DNA of 64,000 nt from Blautia sp. BIOML-A1 (lineage in GTDB: Bacteria > Bacillota > Clostridia > Lachnospirales > Lachnospiraceae), in NCBI RefSeq assembly GCF_009883055.1, contig NZ_WWVR01000001.1, positions 62,001-126,000 on the forward strand. Reading direction: 5' to 3'. Below, piece by piece: positions 18,751 through 27,723 of the stretch. The notes beneath the pieces were generated by a model that was not told the DNA's origin, did no database searches, and was given only the letters and a program-made list of their open reading frames with translations. How positions within the stretch are numbered: position 1 is the stretch's first letter; each line of letters begins with the position of its first letter. The translations under genes and the position numbers were made by a program.

Positions 18751-19628
18751 AATTAAAAAACGTAACATACACATACAGCCCGGGAACCTCTTATCAGATC
18801 CATGCACTTAAAGACATCAATCTGGAAATCCCGGATGGTCAGTTTATCGGTGTGATCGGACATACCGGAAGCGGCAAATCTACACTGATCCAGCATTTTA
18901 ATGCACTGATCCAGCCAACATCAGGAACGGTATCCTACAACGGCGAGGATGTATGGGCGGAAAAATATGACCGCCGGAAGCTTCGAAGCGAAGTAGGACT
19001 GGTCTTTCAGTATCCGGAGCATCAGCTGTTTGAGAGTGATGTTCTTTCTGATGTGTGCTTTGGACCTATGAATCAGGGAATGACAAGAGAGCAGGCAGAG
19101 GAAGAGGCACGCAAAGCACTTCATCACGTCGGCTTCAAAGAAGAAAATTTTGACAAATCACCGTTTGAACTTTCCGGTGGTCAGAAGAAACGGGTTGCCA
19201 TTGCGGGTGTACTTGCCATGAATCCGAAAATCCTGATCCTGGATGAGCCAACAGCAGGTCTTGATCCGAAGGGCAGGGATGAGATTCTTGATCAGATCGC
19301 TCAGCTTCACAAAGTACGCGGAATCACGATCGTGCTGGTATCTCACAGCATGGAGGATGTAGCCAAATATGCACAGCGTCTGATTGTAGTCAATCATGGA
19401 GAGATTGCCTTTGATGACACCCCAAAGAAGGTTTTTGCTCATTTCAGAGAAATGGAACCTATGGGACTGGCAGCTCCGCAGATCACCTATATCATGCACG
19501 CACTGAAGGAAAAAGGACTCGATGTAGACCCTTCTGATACTACGGTTGAAGAGGCAAAGCAGGACATCCTGGAGGCACTTAAGAAAATAAACTCTCCTTT
19601 ACTGAAAGGAGGGGTTAAGAATGATTAG
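18741..19628 (+). CDS. ecfA2: ECF transporter ATPase EcfA2
   Basis: The product is a 295-residue second ATPase of the ECF module, with Walker A GHTGSGKST, signature LSGGQKKRVAIAG and Walker B LILDEPTAGLD. It forms the heterodimer with EcfA1 that binds the coupling helices of EcfT. It overlaps ecfA1 by 10 bases and ecfT by 8 bases. Confidence 0.97.
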   Translation: MSIELKNVTYTYSPGTSYQIHALKDINLEIPDGQFIGVIGHTGSGKSTLIQHFNALIQPTSGTVSYNGEDVWAEKYDRRKLRSEVGLVFQYPEHQLFESDVLSDVCFGPMNQGMTREQAEEEARKALHHVGFKEENFDKSPFELSGGQKKRVAIAGVLAMNPKILILDEPTAGLDPKGRDEILDQIAQLHKVRGITIVLVSHSMEDVAKYAQRLIVVNHGEIAFDDTPKKVFAHFREMEPMGLAAPQITYIMHALKEKGLDVDPSDTTVEEAKQDILEALKKINSPLLKGGVKND

Positions 19629-20424
19629 AGATATCACGATCGGTCAGTATTATCCGGCCAAGTCTCCAATCCACAGAATGGATCCGAGAACGAAATTATT
19701 TGGAACTCTGATATTCATCATTTCTGTATTTTTGTTTCACAGTGTGGCAGGATATGCCGTGGCAACGCTGTTTCTGGCGGGAATGATCATCATCTCCCAG
19801 GTGCCTGTGAAGTTTATCTTCAAAGGACTGAAGGCGATCTTTATGATCCTTATGATCACAATGGTGTTCAATATTCTGCTGACGCCGGGAGAGGTACTCT
19901 GGAAGATAGGAATCTTTAAGATCACCAGAGAGGGAATTTCCATGGCAGTCCGGATGGCGATCCGACTGGTTTATCTGGTGATCGGTTCTTCTCTTATGAC
20001 ACTGACAACGACACCGAACCAGCTCACAGACGGTCTGGAAAAAAGTCTTCGTCCATTAAATAAGATTCATATTCCGGTACATGAGATTGCTATGATGATG
20101 TCAATCGCCCTGAGATTTATACCGATCCTTCTGGAGGAAACAGATAAGATCATGAAAGCACAGATTGCCAGAGGTGCAGATTTTGAGAGTGGAAATCTGA
20201 TCCAGAAGGTCAAAAACATGGTTCCGCTTCTTGTGCCTCTGTTTATCTCAGCATTTCGCCGTGCCAATGATCTTGCAATGGCGATGGAGGCAAGATGCTA
20301 TCATGGTGGTGATAACCGTACACAGATGAAGCCGCTGCACTATACCAGAAGAGATCATATTGCTTATGTGGTATTATTTGTATATCTTGCTGTTGCAATT
20401 GGATTTCGCGTGATGGGATGGTGA
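19621..20424 (+). CDS. ecfT: ECF transporter transmembrane protein EcfT
   Basis: The product is a 267-residue coupling protein with about five to six membrane helices. The two Ala-Arg motifs that touch the ATPases are visible as IARGADFES and EARCYHGG in the cytoplasmic C-terminal half. It overlaps ecfA2, and truA begins 5 bases after its stop, the usual Firmicutes order. Confidence 0.96.
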   Translation: MIRDITIGQYYPAKSPIHRMDPRTKLFGTLIFIISVFLFHSVAGYAVATLFLAGMIIISQVPVKFIFKGLKAIFMILMITMVFNILLTPGEVLWKIGIFKITREGISMAVRMAIRLVYLVIGSSLMTLTTTPNQLTDGLEKSLRPLNKIHIPVHEIAMMMSIALRFIPILLEETDKIMKAQIARGADFESGNLIQKVKNMVPLLVPLFISAFRRANDLAMAMEARCYHGGDNRTQMKPLHYTRRDHIAYVVLFVYLAVAIGFRVMGW

Positions 20425-20428
20425 TGGA

Positions 20429-21169
20429 ATGAAGAGAATCGGACTTGTGGTTGCATATGATGGAACCAATTACAGCGGATGGCAGATTCAGCCGAATGGA
20501 GTCACCATCCAGGGTGTGTTGAATGATACACTGACAGAATTACTCGGAGAAAAAATCGAGATCATGGGTGCGAGCCGTACAGATGCCGGTGTGCATGCCC
20601 TGGGAAATGTAGCCGTTTTTGATACGAACACACGCATTCCCGGAGAAAAAATATCCTACGCACTGAACCAGCGTCTGCCGGAGGACATCCGTATTCAGCT
20701 TTCTGAGGAAGTGGAGCCGGATTTTCATCCGCGCTACTGTGACAGTGAAAAAACCTACGAATACCGCATCCTGAACAGGAAGTTTCCAGTGCCGACAGAG
20801 AGATTGTATTCGTATTTCTATCACTATAAGCTGGATATAGACAAAATGCGAGAGGCAACCTCCTATCTGATCGGACGGCATGATTTTGCCAGCTTCTGCG
20901 GAACAGGAGCACAGGTGAAGTCAACGGTCCGTACACTGACAGGAATCGATATCTGGCGAGATGGAGATATCGTGACGATACAGGTCAGAGGAGAGGGATT
21001 CCTCTACAATATGGTACGTATTATCGCAGGAACGCTGATACAGGTAGGGAATGGACAATATCCGCCGGAACGTGTCAAAAAGATCCTGGATGCCTGCGAC
21101 AGATCTGTATCCGGGCCGACAGCACCGGCTCATGGACTGACGTTGATGGGAATTGAATTTTTTGACTGA
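20429..21169 (+). CDS. truA: tRNA pseudouridine38-40 synthase
   Basis: The product is a 246-residue TruA, which isomerises uridines 38-40 in the tRNA anticodon arm. The catalytic Asp lies in SRTDAGVHALGN near residue 52, and the N-terminal YDGTNYSGWQ and C-terminal GEGFLYNMVRI motifs are standard. It ends the ecf operon. rplM-rpsI, which often follow, are instead at 3139. Confidence 0.97.
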   Translation: MKRIGLVVAYDGTNYSGWQIQPNGVTIQGVLNDTLTELLGEKIEIMGASRTDAGVHALGNVAVFDTNTRIPGEKISYALNQRLPEDIRIQLSEEVEPDFHPRYCDSEKTYEYRILNRKFPVPTERLYSYFYHYKLDIDKMREATSYLIGRHDFASFCGTGAQVKSTVRTLTGIDIWRDGDIVTIQVRGEGFLYNMVRIIAGTLIQVGNGQYPPERVKKILDACDRSVSGPTAPAHGLTLMGIEFFD

Positions 21170-21189
21170 AAAGCAGTCTTATTTAACAA

Positions 21190-21366
21190 ATAATGGCAAG
21201 GATTCTCCCCACCTCTATAGGTGGTGAGATGAATTGCAAATAAAAAAATTAACGGCAGTGGAGGGCGGAGAGAAATCGGTATCCCCCACTGACATGAGGC
21301 AAACCACAGTCAGCATTCTGCTGATAAGTCAGACTCTGTGAAATTACCGACTGTGGGTTGAAACAA
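21190..21366 (+). other. Structured scar resembling an IS200/IS605 right end or TnpB guide RNA
   Basis: No gene is seen between truA and 21567. The first part contains a small hairpin around the sequence CCACCTCTATAGGTGG, a form I associate with IS200/IS605 ends. Further on, ACCACAGTC (21304-21312) pairs with GACTGTGGGT (21350-21359) to close an arm that holds a CAGC/GCTG hairpin, and the segment ends in TTGAAAC. That shape is like the 3' scaffold of TnpB-associated omega RNAs. No tnpB is present. This is pattern resemblance from memory, not a database match. Confidence 0.4.
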
Positions 21367-21403
21367 TAAAAGCGACTGTCTGGAAATGGACAGCATAAAA
21401 ACA

Positions 21404-21440
21404 GGGAGGGTATAGCTCAGGAAGAGTTATACCCTCCCTT
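21404..21440. terminator. Strong hairpin terminator
   Basis: GGGAGGGTATA-CTC and GAG-TATACCCTCCC form a nearly perfect stem around a short loop. It separates the truA side from the esterase island. The TATAGCTCAG stretch looks like a tRNA D arm but no tRNA is present. Confidence 0.75.
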
Positions 21441-21566
21441 AGTTTGTCTGAAAATGAAAATATCAAAAAATGACAATTATATAGAAAAAAAAGGAAAAGA
21501 AAAAGCTCTTTTTTACTGCTATCATAATAAAAAAAGAAAAATATCACAAAAGGAAAAGGAGAACAA

Positions 21567-22463
21567 ATGACAATTCAGGAAATATTAGATCGGGTTTCTG
21601 AATATCATCCTGATCTGGGAGAAGATTACCATGGATGTGATGAAGTAAAGTTTGGTGATTGCTCACAGGAATGCACAGGAATTGTTTCTGCATTGGTTCC
21701 GACAGTTGATGTGATCAGAAGGGCGGTTGAACTTAAAGCAAATCTTCTGTATGTTCATGAGCCGGTATCCTATTTGACCCCTGACTGGCCTGAGTGGAAG
21801 GCAGATTATAAATGCAGAATTTATGATGAAAAATTAAAATTACTAAAAGAGAATAAGATTGTGCTTGTTCGGGATCATGATCATATGCATGCCCATAAAC
21901 CTGACAGCATTTTTACAGGAGTGCTGAAATACCTGGGCTGGATGGAATATCTTACAGAAGAGCAGAAGATTCCGTTTGGTTATACAGTATGTTTTCCAAA
22001 GGCAAAAAAGCTTAGAGAGATCAATCAGGAATTGATAGAAAAAATTGGAATGCAAGGACTTCGCTTTATAGGAAATCCAGAAGCAGAATTAAAAAAAATA
22101 GCATTTACAGGACATATTTATCCGGATGCGTTTATTCCGCAGCATTTTAACGAAGACGGAAGCTGGAGTGATTATGCGACGGAGATTATTCGTGAAATGG
22201 AGCAGGATGGGGTTGAATGTATTATTCCGGGGGAAGTGATCGAGTGGACGGTATTATCGTATATCCGCGATGGAATTTCTCTGGGAAAAAATCTTGCATG
22301 TATCAATCCAGGACATTTTAACTGGGAAGAACTTGGTGCCCGATATGCAAAAGACTGGCTTATGGAATTAACTGAAAATAAAGTATCAGTTTTTTATGTT
22401 CCAACTGGTGATATGTGGAAGTATCAGACAAAAAAGAGTTTGTTTGAACAGAAATCGGAGTAA
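21567..22463 (+). CDS. Nif3-like (DUF34) metal-centre protein
   Basis: The product is a 298-residue protein resembling the Nif3/DUF34 family of hexameric dinuclear-metal proteins. Candidate metal ligands are His in LLYVHEP (near residue 60), RDHDHMHAH (near 100) and GHFNWEELG (near 255), replacing the family's usual THHP and GHY..E patterns. It is the first gene of an esterase/sugar-transporter island and follows the previous terminator; no confident promoter was seen in the A-rich leader. The role here is unknown. Codon use is A+T-richer than the truA side. Confidence 0.7.
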   Translation: MTIQEILDRVSEYHPDLGEDYHGCDEVKFGDCSQECTGIVSALVPTVDVIRRAVELKANLLYVHEPVSYLTPDWPEWKADYKCRIYDEKLKLLKENKIVLVRDHDHMHAHKPDSIFTGVLKYLGWMEYLTEEQKIPFGYTVCFPKAKKLREINQELIEKIGMQGLRFIGNPEAELKKIAFTGHIYPDAFIPQHFNEDGSWSDYATEIIREMEQDGVECIIPGEVIEWTVLSYIRDGISLGKNLACINPGHFNWEELGARYAKDWLMELTENKVSVFYVPTGDMWKYQTKKSLFEQKSE

Positions 22464-22504
22464 ACAGCAACTATCCGATGTCTGTAAGTTAAGGAGTACA
22501 ACAA

Positions 22505-23707
22505 ATGAAATGGACAAGCAGTTTTAAATATCTTCCGATTAATTACGGAATGACACTGGCAACATTGTCAGACAAAACCCAGAGAGTTCTGTTTGATAAT
22601 AATTTAAATGGAAATAAAGTGCGTATTTTATTTTCAAATAAATACGCAAAAGAAACATTGAACTTAAAAAAGGTAACCATTGGGATTGAAAATGAAGGAG
22701 CAGTGGAAAGAATAAGGGAAGTAACACTTCGAGGAACAAAAGAGATCGTACTTCCGGCAGGAGCAGAAGTTTACAGTGATGAAGTTGAAGTTACAGTGAA
22801 AGCCGGAGATCGGATCGCAGTAAATATTTATATTGACCAGCAGCAGAAAATTCAGAATTTATGTGGATACTGGGCAGAAGGCGGATCAGAAGTCAGATGT
22901 AATATTGAAGGAGATGATACGAGAGGAAACGCTTTTTCAAGTACATCTATGGAGGAAATCTATAAATTTGTAAAAGAAGATCCTTCATCGGTAAAAGGTC
23001 AGTTTTTCTTTGGCTTTTCGGCTGTTCAGGTTTGGACAGAAGATGACGTCAAAGTAATAACAGCTTTTGGGGATTCTATTACAGCAATGGCGTTTTTCAC
23101 AAATGCACTTCAGAAAAGACTGTATAAAAAATATCCGGGGCAGGTAACCTTGCTTAATGCAGGAATCGGAGGGAACAGACTGCTTCATGATGCTACATGG
23201 ATACCAGATGCTCCTGCAGAAGGAGGGCTTTTTGGAGAAGCAGGGGTGAGAAGATTCGAGAAGGATGTATTTGGGAGGGACAAAGTTGACAGTATTTTTT
23301 GCCTGATGGGCATTAATGATATTATGCATCCTCTTCAGTTTGAAAAAGCAGAAGAATCTGTTTCCGCTGAATATCTGGAGCAGGGCTTCAGTTATCTTGC
23401 AAAAAAAGCACACGATCATGGAAGCAGAATTTATGGTGCAACTATTATGCCGTGTGGAAATACAGAGTATTCAGAGAAATGGATGCAGGCGTTTGAAAAA
23501 ACAAGAAGAGATGTGAATCAATGGATCAGAACACAAAGTGTTTATGATGGATATTTTGATTTTGATGATATATTAAAAAATGATACAGTTCCGGCTTATC
23601 TCAAAGAAGAAGTTCATATTGGAGATGGATTACATCCAAATACAATGGGTGGAAAAATCCTTGCGGAATGTGTGGATTTGAGTATGCTTACAGGGTTGGA
23701 TGATTAA
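22505..23707 (+). CDS. SGNH/GDSL esterase with N-terminal beta domain
   Basis: The product is a 400-residue protein. The N-terminal 170 residues form a beta-rich region, and an SGNH hydrolase domain follows: block I AFGDSIT (Ser nucleophile), block II/III NAGIGGN, a GIND motif and the C-terminal DGLHPN (Asp/His). No signal peptide is seen, so it should act in the cytoplasm. Relatives include lysophospholipase-L1-like and carbohydrate acetyl esterases. Co-location with a sugar symporter suggests it removes acyl groups from imported sugars, which is inference. It overlaps no neighbour. Confidence 0.88.
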   Translation: MKWTSSFKYLPINYGMTLATLSDKTQRVLFDNNLNGNKVRILFSNKYAKETLNLKKVTIGIENEGAVERIREVTLRGTKEIVLPAGAEVYSDEVEVTVKAGDRIAVNIYIDQQQKIQNLCGYWAEGGSEVRCNIEGDDTRGNAFSSTSMEEIYKFVKEDPSSVKGQFFFGFSAVQVWTEDDVKVITAFGDSITAMAFFTNALQKRLYKKYPGQVTLLNAGIGGNRLLHDATWIPDAPAEGGLFGEAGVRRFEKDVFGRDKVDSIFCLMGINDIMHPLQFEKAEESVSAEYLEQGFSYLAKKAHDHGSRIYGATIMPCGNTEYSEKWMQAFEKTRRDVNQWIRTQSVYDGYFDFDDILKNDTVPAYLKEEVHIGDGLHPNTMGGKILAECVDLSMLTGLDD

Positions 23708-23726
23708 AAATACGAGGAGAAAAAAT

Positions 23727-25091
23727 ATGAATCAGATTAACAAAAAGATGTCTTTGCTGGAAAAAATCAGTTATGGATCGGGAAATATGGGAATATGTCT
23801 GTGTACTACACTTATCACTACATTTATTATGTATTTCTATACAGATGTTGTTAAGATCAGTGTACTTCAGGTTGGAACGATCATGTTGATCGGTGGAATT
23901 GCAGATGCTGTGTCAGATGCGGTAATGGGAATCATTGTAGATCATACAAATACCCGCTGGGGAAAATGCCGGCCGTATCTTATTTTTGGAGCGATACCTA
24001 TGGCAGCAGCCTGTTTCTTTGTGCTTCATGTTCCGGATGCAAGTGCCACAGTAAAATATATTTATGCTTTGATTACATATGTTATCTATACATTAGCATA
24101 TACAACTGTACTGATCCCACAAAATGTATTGATCTCTGCAATTACAGATGATACACAGGATCGACTTGCAACAAATATGTTTGGAACTCTTGGAACAAAT
24201 ATTGGACAGCTGATTACAGGTGCATTTGCGTTGACACTTGTTTCTGTGCTGGGGCATGGTTCTGAGTACCGTGGATACAATATAACGATACTGATCTTTG
24301 GTATTTGTGGTGCAGCATTAACTATGGTAGATGGATTTAATACAAGAGAACGAATGAATATGGGAACTGCCGCACAGCAGAAAATATCAGCAGCTGATAC
24401 CATTAGATCCATGAAAAATACCCCTTGGATCATATGTACTGTTACTACGCTGTTTATTATTGCCCAGGTAGTTGTCAAATCTTCTACAACTGTTTATTAT
24501 TCCACCAATGTTTTACAGAATGCCGGGATGTCTTCCAGCTTGCTTTCTGTTGCAAATATTATTGGAATTCCGATCACACTGATTATTCCTGTTATTGCAG
24601 CAAAAATTGGAAACAGAAACATTGTATGGGTTGGATCTGTATTTGGTGTATTAGGAAATATTGGTATTTATTTCTTGAAATTTAATAATATTGCAGTAAT
24701 TGCCTGTGCGGTCATTGCGTCTGTGGGAACTGCATTCGTGAACGGAATTATATATGTTATGTGTGCAGAAAGTATTGATTATGGAGAATGGAAGAGCGGT
24801 ATCAGAGTTCAGGGATTTTTGATGGCATTTATCGGATTTGCAGTAAAAATTGCGAACTCTATTGTTCAGATGATAACTACAGCCATTCTGAATGCAGGTG
24901 GTTATAACGGAGCGGCAGAAGTGCAGACTGCATCAGCTGTAAACGCGATTGAATTCTGTTACGTCTGGATTCCTGTAATTTTGTTTGTTATCGTATTTAT
25001 AATAAATGGATTTTATAAGCTTGACAAAATCTACCCTCAGATTCGTGCAGATCTTAATAAAAAAAGAGATGCTATGGTAACAGAAAATTAA
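23727..25091 (+). CDS. GPH-family (MelB-type) sugar:cation symporter
   Basis: The product is a 454-residue twelve-helix transporter of the glycoside-pentoside-hexuronide:cation family. The N-terminal KISYGSGNMG and the cytoplasmic loop RWGKCRPYLIFGAIPMA are diagnostic. The ATG at 23727 follows GAGGAG; an ATG at 23700 lies inside the SGNH gene. It probably imports a small, possibly acylated, saccharide for the esterases encoded around it. Substrate cannot be read from sequence. Confidence 0.92.
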   Translation: MNQINKKMSLLEKISYGSGNMGICLCTTLITTFIMYFYTDVVKISVLQVGTIMLIGGIADAVSDAVMGIIVDHTNTRWGKCRPYLIFGAIPMAAACFFVLHVPDASATVKYIYALITYVIYTLAYTTVLIPQNVLISAITDDTQDRLATNMFGTLGTNIGQLITGAFALTLVSVLGHGSEYRGYNITILIFGICGAALTMVDGFNTRERMNMGTAAQQKISAADTIRSMKNTPWIICTVTTLFIIAQVVVKSSTTVYYSTNVLQNAGMSSSLLSVANIIGIPITLIIPVIAAKIGNRNIVWVGSVFGVLGNIGIYFLKFNNIAVIACAVIASVGTAFVNGIIYVMCAESIDYGEWKSGIRVQGFLMAFIGFAVKIANSIVQMITTAILNAGGYNGAAEVQTASAVNAIEFCYVWIPVILFVIVFIINGFYKLDKIYPQIRADLNKKRDAMVTEN

Positions 25092-25124
25092 TTTTATATA
25101 GAAAACAGAGAGAGGAAATGAACT

Positions 25125-25907
25125 ATGGCGGTTTTTAGAATTGCATTTGCATCTGAGACTTTATTTCGCACAGTTAATTTAAATGTTATTGTGCCTATAG
25201 AAACTTATGGAAGAACTGACGTAAAAAAACCAGAAAAATTTAAGACTCTTTATCTGCTTCATGGATTTGGCGGAAGTCAGGATGACTGGATGGATTATAG
25301 CAATTTGAGAGCAATATCCGAAAAGTATAATCTTGCGATTGTTCTTCCTTCCGGGGAAAATAGTTTTTATGAAAATATGAACAGCATTGCAGGTCGTTAC
25401 AGTGATTTTACAGGGAAAGAAATTGTTGATTTTACCAGAAGAATGTTTCCTCTTTCTGAACGGAGAGAGGACACTTACATTGGTGGACTTTCCATGGGTG
25501 GTTTTGGTGCATTGAGACTGGGAAGTCTTTATCATGAAACATTTGGAAAGCTGTTTACCTTATCAGGTGCGTTTATCATTGACAAGATTTCTGGTCAGAA
25601 GGCCGGATATTCAGACAGCATTGCAGATTATGATTATTATGTGCGTACGTTTGGAAATCTGGATTGTTTAAAAGATTCTGAAAAAGATCCGATGTATTGT
25701 GTAAAAAAAGCAGTTTTACAAAAAAATATGCCGGAGGTTTATCAGGCAGTAGGGACAGAAGACTTTTTGATCGAAGAAAATCGTATGATGAAAAAATATC
25801 TGGAAAAAGAAGGAGTAAAAGTGACGTATCACGAGGCAGAGGGAATTCATGACTGGTCGTTCTGGAATAAATATTTGCCAGAAGCGGTGGAATGGCTGCT
25901 GAAATAA
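25125..25907 (+). CDS. Alpha/beta-hydrolase esterase (EstA/esterase-D style)
   Basis: The product is a 260-residue cytosolic esterase. The oxyanion region YLLHGFGGSQDDW, nucleophile elbow GGLSMGGFGA and C-terminal His in GIHDWSFW fit the tributyrin esterase/S-formylglutathione hydrolase superfamily, which also includes feruloyl and acetyl esterases. It lies 33 bases after the symporter gene in the same operon. It is related in layout to the protein encoded at 26891. Confidence 0.9.
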   Translation: MAVFRIAFASETLFRTVNLNVIVPIETYGRTDVKKPEKFKTLYLLHGFGGSQDDWMDYSNLRAISEKYNLAIVLPSGENSFYENMNSIAGRYSDFTGKEIVDFTRRMFPLSERREDTYIGGLSMGGFGALRLGSLYHETFGKLFTLSGAFIIDKISGQKAGYSDSIADYDYYVRTFGNLDCLKDSEKDPMYCVKKAVLQKNMPEVYQAVGTEDFLIEENRMMKKYLEKEGVKVTYHEAEGIHDWSFWNKYLPEAVEWLLK

Positions 25908-25940
25908 AAGCGTGGCGTTGTGTGAGATTGTCAGAAGGTA

Positions 25941-25949
25941 TGCTATAAT
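25941..25949 (+). promoter_or_regulatory. Extended -10 upstream of the AraC gene
   Basis: TGCTATAAT is an extended -10; no good -35 is found at 16-18 nt. It suggests separate transcription of the regulator. Confidence 0.5.
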
Positions 25950-25980
25950 GAGGTAAAACAATATTTTGCCGGAGGTGTTT

Positions 25981-26862
25981 ATGTCAGAATTATACGAAAG
26001 TGAAGATTTTATTTATAACAGGATACCTATTCGTATTTTTAATCATTGCTTTGATGGAATAGAGATTTTTACACCTACTCACTGGCATCGTAATATTGAA
26101 TTTAATCTTGTGACCTGTGGAAGAATCCGTCGGATTGTAGATGGAATACAGTATGGTCAGACGGAAGGAGATATTTTCATAGTTAACAGTGGAGAAATTC
26201 ATGCGGATCACTGGATTGATGAGACAGATCATTTTGAGGGTATTACTGTTCAGATTTCCAAAAGTTTTATGGAACGCTGGCTTGGAGGAGATTTTTATTT
26301 GAGTATACCTGAGAAAGCGGAAGATATGCAGCAGATGATAAATGTTCTGCTGCAATTTGGAAAACTGAAGCAGAAGAAAGAACAGAATGGTTATGCTGGT
26401 TTTGGAGAAAATCTGGATGGAGCTGTTGAAAATGATCTGTCAAGAATCCGGGCAATGGAACTGTTGTTTCGGTTACTTGGAGTTCTTCGTATGTCCTGTG
26501 TGAAGAAACCAACAGAAAACAGGCGTAACAGAGAAGACAGCATTAATAAAATTAAGGAAATCACGAATTATCTTGACAAACATTATACAGAAAATCTGAC
26601 ACTTGCTGCTGTTGCAGAACAATTTCATTACACATCTGCACATTTATCACGGTTATTTAAAAAGCATATAGGAATTAATTTTCATGATCATTTACAGTAT
26701 CTTCGTCTTATGAATTGTGTGGAAATGATGAAAATACATCCGGAAATGCAGCTTACGGTTATAGCACTGAATAATGGGTTTCCAAATATAAAATCTTTTA
26801 TCGAAACTTTTAAACGATTTTATGGATGTACTCCATCTGCATGGATGAAAAAGAAAAGATGA
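25981..26862 (+). CDS. AraC-family transcription regulator
   Basis: The product is a 293-residue regulator with an N-terminal cupin sugar-sensing domain (THWHRNIEFNLVTCG near residue 35) and a C-terminal double helix-turn-helix (LTLAAVAEQFHYTSAHLSRLF, then FYGCTPSAWMKKKR). The ATG at 25981 follows GGAGGTG. It sits inside the esterase island and is the likely local activator, probably responding to the imported sugar; its operator was not identified. Confidence 0.92.
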   Translation: MSELYESEDFIYNRIPIRIFNHCFDGIEIFTPTHWHRNIEFNLVTCGRIRRIVDGIQYGQTEGDIFIVNSGEIHADHWIDETDHFEGITVQISKSFMERWLGGDFYLSIPEKAEDMQQMINVLLQFGKLKQKKEQNGYAGFGENLDGAVENDLSRIRAMELLFRLLGVLRMSCVKKPTENRRNREDSINKIKEITNYLDKHYTENLTLAAVAEQFHYTSAHLSRLFKKHIGINFHDHLQYLRLMNCVEMMKIHPEMQLTVIALNNGFPNIKSFIETFKRFYGCTPSAWMKKKR

Positions 26863-26890
26863 GGATTGTATTAATAGAAGGGATTTTATT

Positions 26891-27697
26891 ATGGCATACA
26901 TAGAATTACAATATTTGTCATCAACAATTACTAAATTTACAACGGTTAAAGCTTATCTGCCTACAGACGGAATGAGTGGAAAAAATTTTGAGCCCCCGTA
27001 TAAAACCTTATATTTTCTTCCTGGTTTCAGTAATGATGCAACAACGCTTATGACCTATCTGGGATTCAGACGGGAATGTGAGTTAAAAGGAATCGCAGTA
27101 GTAGTGGTAGATGGAGATAATTCTTTTTATGTAGATCATTCCAGAAGGCTTTCCAATTACTCTGCATTTATAAAAGAAACGGTGGATATGACAAGGAAAC
27201 TTCTGCCCCTTTCAACAAGAAGAGAAGACACATTTATAGGTGGAATTTCAATGGGTGGATATGGGGCATTATTAAATGGACTCAGATTTCGTTCGTATTT
27301 TTCAAAAATAGCAGCATTATCTCCAAGTGCAGATTGTTATGATCTGATTTGTGGACATGAAGAGATGTTTGACCGGGAATTATTTGAAAATGTATTTGGC
27401 AGCGAAGAAAAGTATTATGAGAATGATACAAATCTCTGTAAATTTTACTCAGAGGTTCCAAAAGAAGAGATTCCGGAACTTTTTATTGCCTGTGGAGAGC
27501 AGGATGATCTGGTTGGAAAGGGAGTAAAAGATTTCCGTGAAAAGCTTAAGGAACTGGAGATACCTTTTATTGACAGAATGGGTCAGGGAAATCATGAAAT
27601 GGCGTATTGGGAAGATCAGATGGATCCGGTCTTTTCTTTTCTGGCAGAGATCGAGCCGGGCACAAAAACAAGGTTAATACTCGAAAATCATAATTAA
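26891..27697 (+). CDS. Second alpha/beta-hydrolase esterase
   Basis: The product is a 268-residue esterase of the same superfamily as that at 25125: LYFLPGFSNDATT oxyanion region, GGISMGGYGA nucleophile elbow, catalytic Asp candidate in CGEQDD and His in GNHEMAYW. No signal peptide is seen. It follows the AraC gene by 28 bases. Confidence 0.88.
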   Translation: MAYIELQYLSSTITKFTTVKAYLPTDGMSGKNFEPPYKTLYFLPGFSNDATTLMTYLGFRRECELKGIAVVVVDGDNSFYVDHSRRLSNYSAFIKETVDMTRKLLPLSTRREDTFIGGISMGGYGALLNGLRFRSYFSKIAALSPSADCYDLICGHEEMFDRELFENVFGSEEKYYENDTNLCKFYSEVPKEEIPELFIACGEQDDLVGKGVKDFREKLKELEIPFIDRMGQGNHEMAYWEDQMDPVFSFLAEIEPGTKTRLILENHN

Positions 27698-27723
27698 ATA
27701 AATTGCAAAGAGAGGAAAACGTC

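Noticed and set aside
21350..21366. CRISPR-repeat-like ending GGTTGAAAC
   Set aside because: Occurs once; no spaced copies and no cas genes.
21404..21440. tRNA-like stretch with TATAGCTCAG inside paired ends
   Set aside because: It is a simple terminator hairpin; anticodon and T arms are absent.
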